From assembly GCA_023229575.1 (NCBI GenBank), contig JALNYZ010000001.1, positions 1-64,000 on the forward strand: a DNA stretch of 64,000 nucleotides, given 5' to 3'. Below are positions 25,868-35,201 of the stretch, one piece after another (within the stretch, counting starts at the first letter, position 1; every line of letters starts with the position of its first letter). A program made the position numbers and the translations under genes. The notes under the pieces were generated by a model that was given only the letters and a program-made list of their open reading frames with translations, was not told the DNA's origin and did not search any database. Source of the DNA: Prolixibacteraceae bacterium. GTDB lineage: Bacteria > Bacteroidota > Bacteroidia > Bacteroidales > Prolixibacteraceae.

Positions 25868-28012
25868 TTATAAACTTTGTATCAAATAATACATTGACTG
25901 GAATTCTTGGCCAATTTCGAAACTGAAAGTCCCATCCTTATATTCAGATGGAATATAACCGGTTATGAAACCCTGCGGATTAACCGACATAACCCGCAAA
26001 TTGGTCCTGTCCGTTTTAATTTCGACGGCAGCTTCGATTACCTCTACCTGTATCGGCCCATGTCCAGGGTTCAATTGTTGCGTCCGGTCTTCATTATACC
26101 TGCTGCCGGTGTTTTCGGCCCTGCCAATCGCTGTCAGCAACATGTTTTCTGAACGATTAATGGGATCACTGGTTAACGTGCTTATTGCCACGGTGGCAAA
26201 ATCATTCTTTACATTGATCTTAAGGCCAGTCAGGGCCAGTTCGCCTTCTTTTCCGACGAAGCCGTAAACTGCTTTGGAATTTGGTGAATCCACCCAGCCG
26301 ATTTTTTTAGTCAAGTTCCGGTAAAGTTCTTTGGTGTCCGAAAGTACCTCTCCGCTTTCCAAATTTACCACGGCTTCATCCGGGCCAACTATTTTTTTCC
26401 CTGTTTCCTTCATGCCGGGGAAAATGATTTCCGTTCTGTGTTTTTCTGCTGTAAGATGAAGGGCTTTCCCAGGTTCTGCGAAAGGACTATCCAGCTTAAT
26501 GTTTACCGTTTCTTCGGCAGGTCTTATGTCCCCCCTCCTCATAATAAGGGCAGCGTGATAGAATAATCCAAACTTGGCCGGGTCGTTGAAGGTATCGAAA
26601 ACCCCACCTCTGTAATAAACTCCGGCAATTGAACCTGCGGTTATTGGTTTTCCGATCATGTCCACATCTTCATCTTTGGAATAGCGGTAAGTATGAATGG
26701 CAAAACCTCCCCACCTTTGGAATGATCCAACCGCTGCCAACATAACGGAACTCTCGGCCCGCCATTCGTTGGGCCAGGGATTGTCCCACTCCGATACAAA
26801 AAAAGGCTTGCCCTGCACACTATAAAATGCCAGGGTCGGCAACAAATTATTGACAGACCCTACGTTAGGTTGGTTGCCAAATTTTCCTTCCCCGTCGCGC
26901 CAACCGCCTCCCCCGGCCGTATAGGCATGGCTATCGGTAAAATCCCCTTCCAACTGGGCTAACAAATGAGATGCATTCCGTGTCCAATTGGTCCCTGCGA
27001 TAGGGATTTTCACTCCCGTTTCCCGCATATGCGCAATCATCTCTTGATAGTACGCTTTGGTGATAGCAGCAAAAAAATTAGTGATATTTATATCCTTTTC
27101 GTGGTTAAATTCCACTTTTTCTTTTCCCACCTTTATTTTTCTATCGGCCGCCCATTTTCGGTACAATTCTTCCAGTTCACTCAGGTAAGGTTCCAACGTT
27201 GCCCTTTGCGTCCATAAATCATTTTCATTGGTAACTTCAGCCAGCACAATTACGGGGTCGTCTTTGTATGCCAGTTTTGTATAAGAATTCATATGGGTCC
27301 ACAGGTCATTATTAAACTTCTTTTGCAATGCTATCAACTGTCTGCTAAATGTGGAATATGGCTTGGCTGCATCTGCCAGTTTATTGGCTGCCTCAACGCC
27401 GTCACCTGTTTTAAACCTCCTGTAAGTGAGCAAATCCATGTAAACATAGATTCCCTCCTGCTTCAGACAGTAGATCAGGTAATCAAGCCGATCCATACTT
27501 TCGGCATCAAAACTTTGGGTGTTGGGCTTGTTCTCCCCCTTGGTAAACTGAAATATGTTGGGCGTTGACCATTCTGCATCCATCTGGTGAAACCTGACAA
27601 GATTGACCCCTATTTTTGCAAGGCGTTTTGCTACTTTTTCGCTGTGTTCATGCGAAGGGAAAATTTGAGCGCTGTTAAAATTGGTTCCCCAGAACCTTGC
27701 TTCCGTGCCATCCTCAAAAACGAATTTATCGCTATCAACTTTTAAGAAGCCATGCTTCCCAGCCGGTTTTTCATTTTTATAAATGAAAGACAGGTCAATT
27801 GGCATGTCGTCCCAAGGTAAGGTATAAGGAATTGTTTTTCTAATGGAATATTCCATTATATATTTATTGTTCTCTGAAATCAGAGAGTCATTCCTAGCAT
27901 TAATCTTTAAGATTAATAATAAAAGAAAAATTACAGTGAATCCCTTTTTGATATAAGAATTTTTAAAAGTTTCAGGCTTACATTCATCAATGAAATATGA
28001 TATCTTACTCAT
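25868..28012 (-). CDS. Clan GH-A glycoside hydrolase (GH5-like cellulase-family fold)
   Basis: A 714-residue exported protein. The hydrophobic stretch at 24-38 acts as signal, preceded by an unusually long polar N-terminus. The TIM barrel starts near residue 95 (FVFEDGTEARFWGTNFN), with GVNLVRFHQMD, the acid/base in LAEVTNEND (N262-E263), and the nucleophile in PFFVSEWDNPW (E408). A beta-sandwich region follows from about 480. The NE and SEW motifs place it in clan GH-A, and the overall pattern is close to GH5-like proteins, but the family number and substrate cannot be fixed by eye. It stands between a sulfatase and a ceramidase-like gene. Confidence 0.78.
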   Translation of the reverse strand: MSKISYFIDECKPETFKNSYIKKGFTVIFLLLLILKINARNDSLISENNKYIMEYSIRKTIPYTLPWDDMPIDLSFIYKNEKPAGKHGFLKVDSDKFVFEDGTEARFWGTNFNSAQIFPSHEHSEKVAKRLAKIGVNLVRFHQMDAEWSTPNIFQFTKGENKPNTQSFDAESMDRLDYLIYCLKQEGIYVYMDLLTYRRFKTGDGVEAANKLADAAKPYSTFSRQLIALQKKFNNDLWTHMNSYTKLAYKDDPVIVLAEVTNENDLWTQRATLEPYLSELEELYRKWAADRKIKVGKEKVEFNHEKDINITNFFAAITKAYYQEMIAHMRETGVKIPIAGTNWTRNASHLLAQLEGDFTDSHAYTAGGGGWRDGEGKFGNQPNVGSVNNLLPTLAFYSVQGKPFFVSEWDNPWPNEWRAESSVMLAAVGSFQRWGGFAIHTYRYSKDEDVDMIGKPITAGSIAGVYYRGGVFDTFNDPAKFGLFYHAALIMRRGDIRPAEETVNIKLDSPFAEPGKALHLTAEKHRTEIIFPGMKETGKKIVGPDEAVVNLESGEVLSDTKELYRNLTKKIGWVDSPNSKAVYGFVGKEGELALTGLKINVKNDFATVAISTLTSDPINRSENMLLTAIGRAENTGSRYNEDRTQQLNPGHGPIQVEVIEAAVEIKTDRTNLRVMSVNPQGFITGYIPSEYKDGTFSFEIGQEFQSMYYLIQSL

Positions 28013-28019
28013 GATTCTT

Positions 28020-29516
28020 CTATTTTAATAATGGCTTCGGATTATCTATGTATTTAGCAAATCTTATTTGCTTGCCTATTTGATTTGAATCGCCAAGCTC
28101 TTCTCTAATCTTTTCAGCTTGTTTCAATAACCTTTTTACTACAGCCGGATTCTGTTCGCATACATCATTCTCTTCTTTAATATCTTTACTTAAATCAATT
28201 AATTTTAATTTGCGGGGACCATAAAACTTGTTTTTGTTTTCCTCTGCATACTTATTATCTATAGGTGTTAAATAAAGTTTCCATTCGCCTTCTCTTACCG
28301 CCTGTAACTGATCCATCATGTAATAATAGAAAACCTCATGAGGCGATTTAGCATTTTGGTAATCTGAAAGTAATGGCCATATATTTTTCCCATCAATAAC
28401 TCGGCCTTGGGGAATTTGACTACCAGCGAGATATGTAAATGTCGGCAGCCAATCCATCATTGTACACAATTCTTTATTTACACTAGCTGGAGTTATCTTG
28501 CCTTGCCAAGTAACAATACCTGGCACCCGCATACCCCCTTCCATTGTATCATAACCTTTACCGGAAAAAGGTTCATTGCTGCCACCTCCACTACCTCCGG
28601 CACGTCCTTTAGGTGTGCCATTATCTGAAGTAAACACTATTATAGTTTTTTCTTCAATTCCTAGTTCTTTTACAGTGTTTAAAATTTCTCCTACTGACCA
28701 GTCTATCTCTTCGATAGCATCACCGTATGGACCATTGATTGATTTATTACGAAAGCTCTCATCTACTGTTGGAATGGATTCACTTCCTGGCAGGTTATGA
28801 GCAAAATATAAAAAAAAGGGGGTATCCTTATTTTTTATTATAAAACTTACAGCCTCCCTGACATACCTTCTTGTAGTTGTAGTTAAATCAACCGGAGCCT
28901 CAATTACTCTATCATTCTTAAGAAGAGGTAGGGCCGGCCAATGAGGATTTTTGGAGGCAACCATATCTTCACTATATGGGATTCCATAAAAATAATCAAA
29001 CCCTTGATTAATTGGCAGAAACTCTGGTTGATCTCCTAAATGCCATTTACCAATACAGGCTGTTGAGTAACCTCTTTCTTTTAATATTTCTGCAATAGTA
29101 ATTTCTTCGGGATTCAACCCTTTTGAAGAAACTGGAAATAAGACCCAACCACCGTTCTCATTCAAGTGCATATCAACCCGTTGAGCATAACAGCCTGTCA
29201 TCAGACTTGCACGAGAAGGAGTGCAAACTGGTGATGAAGAATATAATGAGGTGAGGCACATTCCTTTCTCTGCCATATTGTCAAGATGCGGTGTCCTGTT
29301 AAGTTTTGAACCAAAACAACCTAAATCGCCATAACCTAAATTATCAGCATAAATAAAAATGAAATTTGGCTTCTCATGTTTTCCATCACTATAACTATTA
29401 CAGCTAACCAAATTAAAATTTACAAGAAGTACTTCAATTATAATTGCTACAAATCTTTTCTTTACACGGTATTGGTTAAAACACATTCTCGCATCCATTA
29501 TCAGAAAATTAGTCAA
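28020..29516 (-). CDS. S1-family sulfatase (arylsulfatase A-like) lipoprotein
   Basis: A 498-residue formylglycine sulfatase. The modified cysteine lies in VCTPSRASLMTG (C98-T-P-S-R102). Metal ligands are seen in IYADNLGYGDLG (the usual DD reads AD-N-L, with D58 kept) and VFTSDNGTPKG. CIGKWHLGD is the conserved lysine-histidine motif. The N-terminus has a lipoprotein signal ending LVSC (C39). An internal ATG at 29486 is the likelier start because it leads straight into the positively charged signal region. It needs an anaerobic or aerobic formylglycine maturase, which is not in this window. It removes sulfate from a glycan outside the cytoplasm and lies 7 bases upstream of the GH-A gene. Confidence 0.9.
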   Translation of the reverse strand: MTNFLIMDARMCFNQYRVKKRFVAIIIEVLLVNFNLVSCNSYSDGKHEKPNFIFIYADNLGYGDLGCFGSKLNRTPHLDNMAEKGMCLTSLYSSSPVCTPSRASLMTGCYAQRVDMHLNENGGWVLFPVSSKGLNPEEITIAEILKERGYSTACIGKWHLGDQPEFLPINQGFDYFYGIPYSEDMVASKNPHWPALPLLKNDRVIEAPVDLTTTTRRYVREAVSFIIKNKDTPFFLYFAHNLPGSESIPTVDESFRNKSINGPYGDAIEEIDWSVGEILNTVKELGIEEKTIIVFTSDNGTPKGRAGGSGGGSNEPFSGKGYDTMEGGMRVPGIVTWQGKITPASVNKELCTMMDWLPTFTYLAGSQIPQGRVIDGKNIWPLLSDYQNAKSPHEVFYYYMMDQLQAVREGEWKLYLTPIDNKYAEENKNKFYGPRKLKLIDLSKDIKEENDVCEQNPAVVKRLLKQAEKIREELGDSNQIGKQIRFAKYIDNPKPLLK

Positions 29517-29550
29517 ATATTATTTTAATTATAGGATATCTATCAAATCT

Positions 29551-30945
29551 CTATTCTGTACTCCAAAGGCTATATAACAACCGAGAAGCCGTCTCAACAA
29601 TTTTATATCCGGAATTGGCCTCAAGCCGGCACCATGAAATCGGGGCTCCGGAATATCCACCCCCCATTACCCCATATTGTGTTGGACAATATCCCCCATA
29701 CCCATCTGTAAGCCCCACTACAATCGTATTTGAAACCGGACTGCGACGTTTGATATCGAGGCCAAACTGACAATACAATTCACAGGGCTGTGTTACCACT
29801 GCCAATTCCCCAATCCTGAGAGCATGTACTGGTAATACTTCAAAAAGGTTGTTGCTGTATAATTCATTCAGATGAACTGCACCAAAGGCCATTATCATCT
29901 CCATTGGTTCAACTATTTCCCCTTTATCAATTCGCTCCAGAACCTTTCGACCCTGAAGCACCTGATCTGTATTTGGTAACCGAACTGAAACTTTTAGATC
30001 ATAATATTCATGTTTCAAAACAGGATCACGGTCATATGTTATGTTCTTATAAAGTGCCATCGTCATATCAACCACCATATCACTGACCCTTTTTATCTTC
30101 TGTTCCCTTGACTCTGATATGGGATTGAGCATGTCTTCAATGGAAATATCACCTTGGGCTCCGTTTAAGAAAAGCACAGGTATTTGATGGCCAACTTTCG
30201 CGCGAATTGCTGTTCTCACTTCACCAGGAAAATCCGCAGTGTATACTCCCGCACCGTAATAAATCGTCGGATGCGTTGTATTGTGGTACAAAACGGACAG
30301 CAGATTGCCGTTTAAATCTGTAGCAAACATAGCGAGATGCTGTGGGTCATCAGGTCCTTCCAACCCTGTAAAATCTTTTCTTTTCGCATCACCGTGCATG
30401 GTATGTGTACCGTCTGACCAAGTCAGTCGGCGATTAAACCCTATGTGGGCTTCTCCTTTCGCCCATCCAATCTTTCCTGGTTGTGCCGTAGCCACAGCTT
30501 CCTGCGCCAGTTCCACCAACCATTTTTCCAATCGCCCCATATATTCCTCATCAACCGGCATAAGATAATTTGTTTTTAAAAGGGATGGGCCGCCGTGTGT
30601 GTGAGTGCACGATATCAATATATCGCGGGGTGAAATGGCGGCTGCAACACCCATCTTTTCCCTCAGTCGGGCAGCAAAGGATAATTCGATGCCTACAAGG
30701 TCGCAGCTAACCATTAAGAGTTGATATTTACCTTTTGAAAAATAGATTGCATTTGCCTCCAGGTTATCAAGAATTTCAGTCGCTTGACGGGGAATACCCG
30801 CTCCCTGAATATACCTACCAACCTCATTATTGATTATTTTGCTTGACGTCCCAATCTGAAATACTTGGGTTTGTGCCAAGGATGAGAAGGTGATAAACAA
30901 AAAAAACAAAGATGTGATATTGTGTTTGACCATAAAATCTTTCAT
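29551..30945 (-). CDS. Neutral ceramidase-like exported hydrolase
   Basis: A 464-residue exported protein with signal peptide TSLFFLFITFSSLAQ, which starts equally well at the second ATG (30933). The mature part follows the neutral ceramidase pattern: QIGTSSKIINNE, LLMVSCDLVGIE, SCTHTHGGPS (zinc histidines), NTTHPTIYY, and FLNGAQGDISIED, which fits the family GDxS nucleophile site. The C-terminal part has VVTQPCELYCQFG and VGLTDGYGGY. It is a paralogue of 24184-25767, sharing the VSCDL and THTH motifs, but is a soluble periplasmic form rather than a lipoprotein. It sits between the live sulfatase and the dead one. Confidence 0.72.
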   Translation of the reverse strand: MKDFMVKHNITSLFFLFITFSSLAQTQVFQIGTSSKIINNEVGRYIQGAGIPRQATEILDNLEANAIYFSKGKYQLLMVSCDLVGIELSFAARLREKMGVAAAISPRDILISCTHTHGGPSLLKTNYLMPVDEEYMGRLEKWLVELAQEAVATAQPGKIGWAKGEAHIGFNRRLTWSDGTHTMHGDAKRKDFTGLEGPDDPQHLAMFATDLNGNLLSVLYHNTTHPTIYYGAGVYTADFPGEVRTAIRAKVGHQIPVLFLNGAQGDISIEDMLNPISESREQKIKRVSDMVVDMTMALYKNITYDRDPVLKHEYYDLKVSVRLPNTDQVLQGRKVLERIDKGEIVEPMEMIMAFGAVHLNELYSNNLFEVLPVHALRIGELAVVTQPCELYCQFGLDIKRRSPVSNTIVVGLTDGYGGYCPTQYGVMGGGYSGAPISWCRLEANSGYKIVETASRLLYSLWSTE

Positions 30946-31089
30946 TTTCCAGCATTATTAATTTTTGTCCTTTCAGAAATGATATATCGTTTGAGCAGAA
31001 CAGAAGTCTTATGTGTTATTTTCTTTCCATTTTTTATTGTTACTGCCGAATCCATCCTTCAGTTATTGTCTTGATATATAGGGTGATTC

Positions 31090-31390
31090 AGTTATTGAAG
31101 ATTGGTGAAGAAACAATACTTCCCGGTAAGGAGCATTCTCTTGTAAGTATTACATAACCAACTATTAATCACTGCATTGCTAAATTAAACCCCTTAGTCT
31201 GCGAGTTTGTCGATATCTGGTGTTTTTACAGAATCTTCGTTCATGAACCCCATTGCCGGAACACGAAATTGATCAGGAAAGATAAAAAGCCAATTTGGTC
31301 GTTTAACTGGTTGTTTTGCTATTGTATTTGAAAAGGGAAAAGATTGTAACCCAGTCACAAAACAGCATTCAACCAGAATAACCGATACCT
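31090..31390 (-). pseudogene. Sulfatase pseudogene (N-terminal remnant)
   Basis: The minus strand keeps one frame that reads RPNWLFIFPDQFRVPAMGFM, NEDSVKTPDIDKLAD-stop, GV-stop-FSNAV, then MLLTGKY and FFTN. Filling the two stops (31194-31196 and 31185-31187) restores a standard S1 sulfatase start, where the family reads LAdeGvvFtNAVsn.PvCSPfRamLltGkYp. The modified-cysteine motif C-x-P-x-R has decayed to C-N-T-Y-K (cysteine codon at 31152-31154). A third stop is at 31092, and nothing sulfatase-like follows. No clear start codon is left. It is a third, non-functional sulfatase of the locus. Confidence 0.8.
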
Positions 31391-31768
31391 TGTCAACACA
31401 TGGCTAAGATTGAATATAAGTTTTGTGTGTTTAGATGCCCCGTTTGACATGATACTCTGAAAGGAAAGTGAAAAAATATCCTCATTTTTCGGATTCATGT
31501 GGGTTAAATTGGCTTTGTTGCAAATCATATCCTCTTCCATATGCGCTTATTTAATTGATTATATTGTATTTCACTTGCTTTATACTCCAATCCCATGATG
31601 AATTTTCTGACATGAATTGTTCGCAGCACTAAAAAACAGATAAAGAGTTTTGAATCAGAAAGATAGTGGATATCAGTATCCTCTAATCCCTGGTTCCATT
31701 TTATTATTTATTTGAAAACCTTTCTGTAATTGTCATTTTGGACGATCCATTCAAAACAGTCTCCAACT
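31391..31768. other. Intergenic DNA without recognised content
   Basis: This lies between the sulfatase remnant and the stop of the next sulfatase gene. A 61-codon minus-strand frame (31355-31540) has no recognisable motif, and base composition is AT-rich like other spacers. It is probably decayed DNA from the dead sulfatase gene or its promoter. Confidence 0.35.
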
Positions 31769-33253
31769 TTACCGGATGTCCAGTAAGTCTCGCGCTTTTA
31801 GATGCCCCTGCAGTTTTTCATGTAGTTCATTATTCAATTTTTTATTTTCAGGCTTATCAGCCACATTTACATTTTCTTCGGGGTCATTCCGATGATCAAA
31901 AAGCATTCTTGCTCCCAGTTGACCAGTTTCCGGATCAGTCCATTCCGTATAACCATGAGTTTTTGTCAAAATAGTTTCACCGTTCCCATTCCTGTAAAAA
32001 ACAGCTTCTTTCCAAGGTCGGACAGTATCATCCAAAAGCGGGACAAGACTTCTCCCCTGGAGATGAACAGGTAGACTTAAACCTGCAAGTTCACACAGAG
32101 TTGGATATACATCCACAAATTCAACTAATTCTATAGATTCTAGCCCTGGTTTTTTCCAGGGTACCATGACAATTAAGGGAGCATGCGGCCCCCTTATAAA
32201 GTTGCTGTGCTTTGTCCAAAAACCATGTTCGCCGAGGAACCATCCATGGTCGCCCCATAGAACAACGATCGTATTGCCTGCAAGCCCAATGTCTTCCAAG
32301 GCATCTAAGACTCGCCCAATTTGTGCATCAACATAACTCACACAGGCGTAATAACCGTGAATTAAGTTAAGGGCGGTTGAATCAGGTAAAGGTCCTTCCT
32401 GTGGTATCCCATCGTAAGCACGCAATTCAAACCAGTTGAACCTAGCATCATCAGGGGTCTTTTCCGGGAAAAAATAATTGGACGGTAAATGGATGCTCTT
32501 CCTATCGTACAAATCCCAATATTTTTTAGGGGCATTAAACGGAAGATGCGGTTTTTTAAATCCTACAGCGAGAAAAAACGATTCTCCATTACTTCGGAAA
32601 TTTTGTAATTCTTCTATTGCACGGGTTGCTATTCTCCCATCGTCATAAGCGATATCGGGGATATCCGGTTTCTCGAAGGCAGGTCCCCTTTGAGGCAGAT
32701 TATTGTTGTCGCGCACACGTGAATCTTTGAATCTTCCTTTGTTTCGTTCTTCAAAAATCCGGACAGCTTCGGCTGATTGGTAATCCCAACTGGTTGTCGT
32801 CTGAGGTGGTCGCCAGTTTACATCCCAACTCCCTTGGCCGTCTTCGAAGTTATTATAAACCTTACCCAACGAAATCGTTCTATAATTGTTGTTTCGAAAA
32901 TGCATGGGAAGGCTCACAATTCCCGGAATATCGACATCCTGGGAACAGTTCCACTGGGCAAATCGATTACGGCTTGGGTAAATGCCACTAAGCAGCGATG
33001 CCCTGGAAGCCCCGCAAACCGGATAATTGGCGTAAGCTTTTGTAAAAATAACACCCGAATTAGCCAACCTGTCTATATTGGGCGACTTGATATGTGTTTT
33101 CCCAAAACATCCCAGTTCGGGACGAAGGTCATCGACTGCAATAAAAAGTACATTCGGCTTGTCCGGTTTTATTACCTTGCTTTGAGTTCCCGCACGGAGA
33201 GAAGTTACAATCAGCATGCCCACAACGATAAGCGGATAACTTATTTTTTTCAT
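31769..33253 (-). CDS. S1-family sulfatase (iduronate-2-sulfatase-like), exported
   Basis: A 494-residue sulfatase with a signal peptide (residues 1-21). The formylglycine motif is VCGASRASLLSG (C80-G-A-S-R84), the C-x-A-S-R variant typical of the iduronate-2-sulfatase-like branch. Metal ligands are VDDLRPELGC and LWGDHGWFLGEHG. The pair KPHLPF and TKHSNF also fits the branch. It removes sulfate esters from a glycan in the periplasm or outside. It is the first enzyme gene after susCD, 225 bases downstream, beyond a hairpin that may lower read-through. Confidence 0.9.
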   Translation of the reverse strand: MKKISYPLIVVGMLIVTSLRAGTQSKVIKPDKPNVLFIAVDDLRPELGCFGKTHIKSPNIDRLANSGVIFTKAYANYPVCGASRASLLSGIYPSRNRFAQWNCSQDVDIPGIVSLPMHFRNNNYRTISLGKVYNNFEDGQGSWDVNWRPPQTTTSWDYQSAEAVRIFEERNKGRFKDSRVRDNNNLPQRGPAFEKPDIPDIAYDDGRIATRAIEELQNFRSNGESFFLAVGFKKPHLPFNAPKKYWDLYDRKSIHLPSNYFFPEKTPDDARFNWFELRAYDGIPQEGPLPDSTALNLIHGYYACVSYVDAQIGRVLDALEDIGLAGNTIVVLWGDHGWFLGEHGFWTKHSNFIRGPHAPLIVMVPWKKPGLESIELVEFVDVYPTLCELAGLSLPVHLQGRSLVPLLDDTVRPWKEAVFYRNGNGETILTKTHGYTEWTDPETGQLGARMLFDHRNDPEENVNVADKPENKKLNNELHEKLQGHLKARDLLDIR

Positions 33254-33371
33254 CTTTACCTATCTCTTTGTTATTTCAATTCTGAAATCTTGATTTATTG
33301 TCATTAAACGAGCCAATACAAAAACCATGAAGTCGTTCAATAATTTCAAAAAATAACATATTTAATTCTGG

Positions 33372-33416
33372 AAATAAGCCATGAATCCGAAATGCCAGGA
33401 TAATCATGGCTTATTT
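33372..33416 (-). terminator. Hairpin downstream of susD (terminator or attenuator)
   Basis: Perfect 13-base arms (33372-33384 and 33404-33416, tcatggcttattt and its complement) enclose a 19-base loop, followed on the minus strand by a short T run. It lies between susD and the first sulfatase gene, where partial termination would give the usual excess of SusCD over enzymes. Confidence 0.6.
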
Positions 33417-33478
33417 TCTCTTATTAATATTTCTTTTAGGCGCATGATCACATGCTGCAGGATTGTTGCCAGTCCGAC

Positions 33479-35173
33479 TTACTGCCAACCCGGATTCTGA
33501 GTTAAATTCGGATTTAAATTCAATTCTTCTGCCGGTATCGAACTTAAATAATCCTGATTTTCCCTAAACTGGTAGCCAGCAGGCAGCGTATTTTTCATAT
33601 AATCAATTAATCCGTTTTCATCCAGGGGAGGATGATAGGCCGGAAATTCATTCGGATCAAAAGGATAACCCTTCGGCCGTTTCCCTTTAAACAACTTATG
33701 GGCAGCCCAACGCCTGTAATCATCCTCTCTAAAGCCTTCGAGTGCCAGTTCAACCCTGCGTTCCCTTCTTATTTCATACAATGCATCAGAAATTGAATAC
33801 CCATAGCTTGACCAATTGGGATCGGAATTTTGTGGATTAACTGTAAAAGCAGGCATTCCGGCTCTTGCCCTTAACAGATTCAAAACATTCGTAGCCACAA
33901 CTCCCTGCAATTCGTAAAGCGCCTCGGCATAATTTAACAATACCTCGCCATAACGAAAGAGAATATATCCTGTTTCACTAGTTCCTCCCCCATTAGCACC
34001 CGCTCCCGGAGAGTTGGGATTAGAACATTTTCTCAATTGAAAACCAGTCGGATTAAGCAATGACCCCACCTGATCGATTGAAGGTTTTTGAAAAACCTGT
34101 CCGTTCCGTGCCGATATCAAGTCTCCCGGTACCCAGACTGCAGCATGACATCTTGGATCAATATCCTGGGTTAATTTTGTTAAAAATGCATTCCCCTTGG
34201 TGGTTGAAGCAAGACCCAGGTAATCGTATGGTTTCCCATTCTTGTCAAGATATGTGGAAACCAGTGACCAGGTAATTCCAACTTCAAATGGAGAGAATGT
34301 AGTTTGGTACTGGACGTCATTAAATACTCCATCCTTAATGTTATATGCCCTGTAAAGGAGGATCTCGTTTACACTAGACATGTCGTCTAATCCAAACATT
34401 TTATAATAATCATTATAGATTCCAACTTGATATATACCGTTCATTAATTGCTGGGCAGCATCAACACAAATCTGAAAATACTTATTGGGATTAGCATTAG
34501 TTGTTCCGAAAGCAGTTCCGGCATGATACTTTTGCCAGGTTCCTTCATAAAGGGCGACTCTGGTTTTAAAAGCCAAGGCTGCTTCCTTACTGATCCGATT
34601 ATTCTTATATTTAGACCTCAAACTTAGGACATTAATGGCGTGATCCAGGTCAACCAATATTGAATCAACTACCGCCGTCCTCGGATCCCTGGGACGCGAT
34701 AATTCTTCAGAAGAACCTGGAAGTAATTCAGTCGAATACCAAGGCACGTCCCCGTATTTTTTAACCAACTCAAAATAGAACCATGCCCTGAAGAAATAAG
34801 CTTCGCCCAGAAAATGTTTGTATAAGTCAAAATTGTCCTCACATCTTTTATAATTGTCAAAGAAAATATTTACACTCCGGATATTAGACCATTCGTTTGT
34901 CCATCGTCCCACGGTAACACCTCTTTCACCATTTAATATGATGTTGGGCGTAACCTCCATTGCATTATCCGCGTTTTTGATTGGATAACCATACCCATAT
35001 TGCCAAAGGCTATGTGAAGGAAATGAAGGATAAAAATGAATCACATAATTTTCAAGATCCTTGGCGGTTTTCCAGTAACTTTCATTGCCGATCGCATCCA
35101 GTGGTGGCCGGTCCAAGAAGTCCTCGCAAGAGCAAAGAATGAAAAGGAATATTATTAGTTTTAAGTTTTTCAT
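33479..35173 (-). CDS. susD-like: SusD/RagB-family nutrient-binding lipoprotein
   Basis: A 564-residue surface glycan-binding lipoprotein. The signal LIIFLFILCSC ends in a lipobox cysteine at 16, followed by EDFLDRPPLDAIG, the standard SusD start. Helical TPR-like pairs follow (AYFFRAWFYFELVKKYGDVPW; VEDS-type PRDPRTAVVDSILVDLDHAI), and the C-terminal region has YRRWAAHKLF and RERRVELALEGFREDDYRRW. It works as the lid of the SusC channel encoded next to it (stop to start 28 bases). No glycan specificity can be read from the sequence. Confidence 0.95.
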   Translation of the reverse strand: MKNLKLIIFLFILCSCEDFLDRPPLDAIGNESYWKTAKDLENYVIHFYPSFPSHSLWQYGYGYPIKNADNAMEVTPNIILNGERGVTVGRWTNEWSNIRSVNIFFDNYKRCEDNFDLYKHFLGEAYFFRAWFYFELVKKYGDVPWYSTELLPGSSEELSRPRDPRTAVVDSILVDLDHAINVLSLRSKYKNNRISKEAALAFKTRVALYEGTWQKYHAGTAFGTTNANPNKYFQICVDAAQQLMNGIYQVGIYNDYYKMFGLDDMSSVNEILLYRAYNIKDGVFNDVQYQTTFSPFEVGITWSLVSTYLDKNGKPYDYLGLASTTKGNAFLTKLTQDIDPRCHAAVWVPGDLISARNGQVFQKPSIDQVGSLLNPTGFQLRKCSNPNSPGAGANGGGTSETGYILFRYGEVLLNYAEALYELQGVVATNVLNLLRARAGMPAFTVNPQNSDPNWSSYGYSISDALYEIRRERRVELALEGFREDDYRRWAAHKLFKGKRPKGYPFDPNEFPAYHPPLDENGLIDYMKNTLPAGYQFRENQDYLSSIPAEELNLNPNLTQNPGWQ

Positions 35174-35201
35174 AACTATAATAATTAAACGTGCTAAACA
35201 A

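Noticed and set aside
27960..28012. Possible shared leader motif (gaatgtaa(a/g)cc) before the GH3 and GH-A genes
   Set aside because: The match is about 10 bases with mismatches around it and is absent from the other genes of the locus.
31355..31540. 61-codon minus-strand frame upstream of the sulfatase remnant
   Set aside because: It has no motif, no plausible neighbour relationship and ordinary spacer composition.
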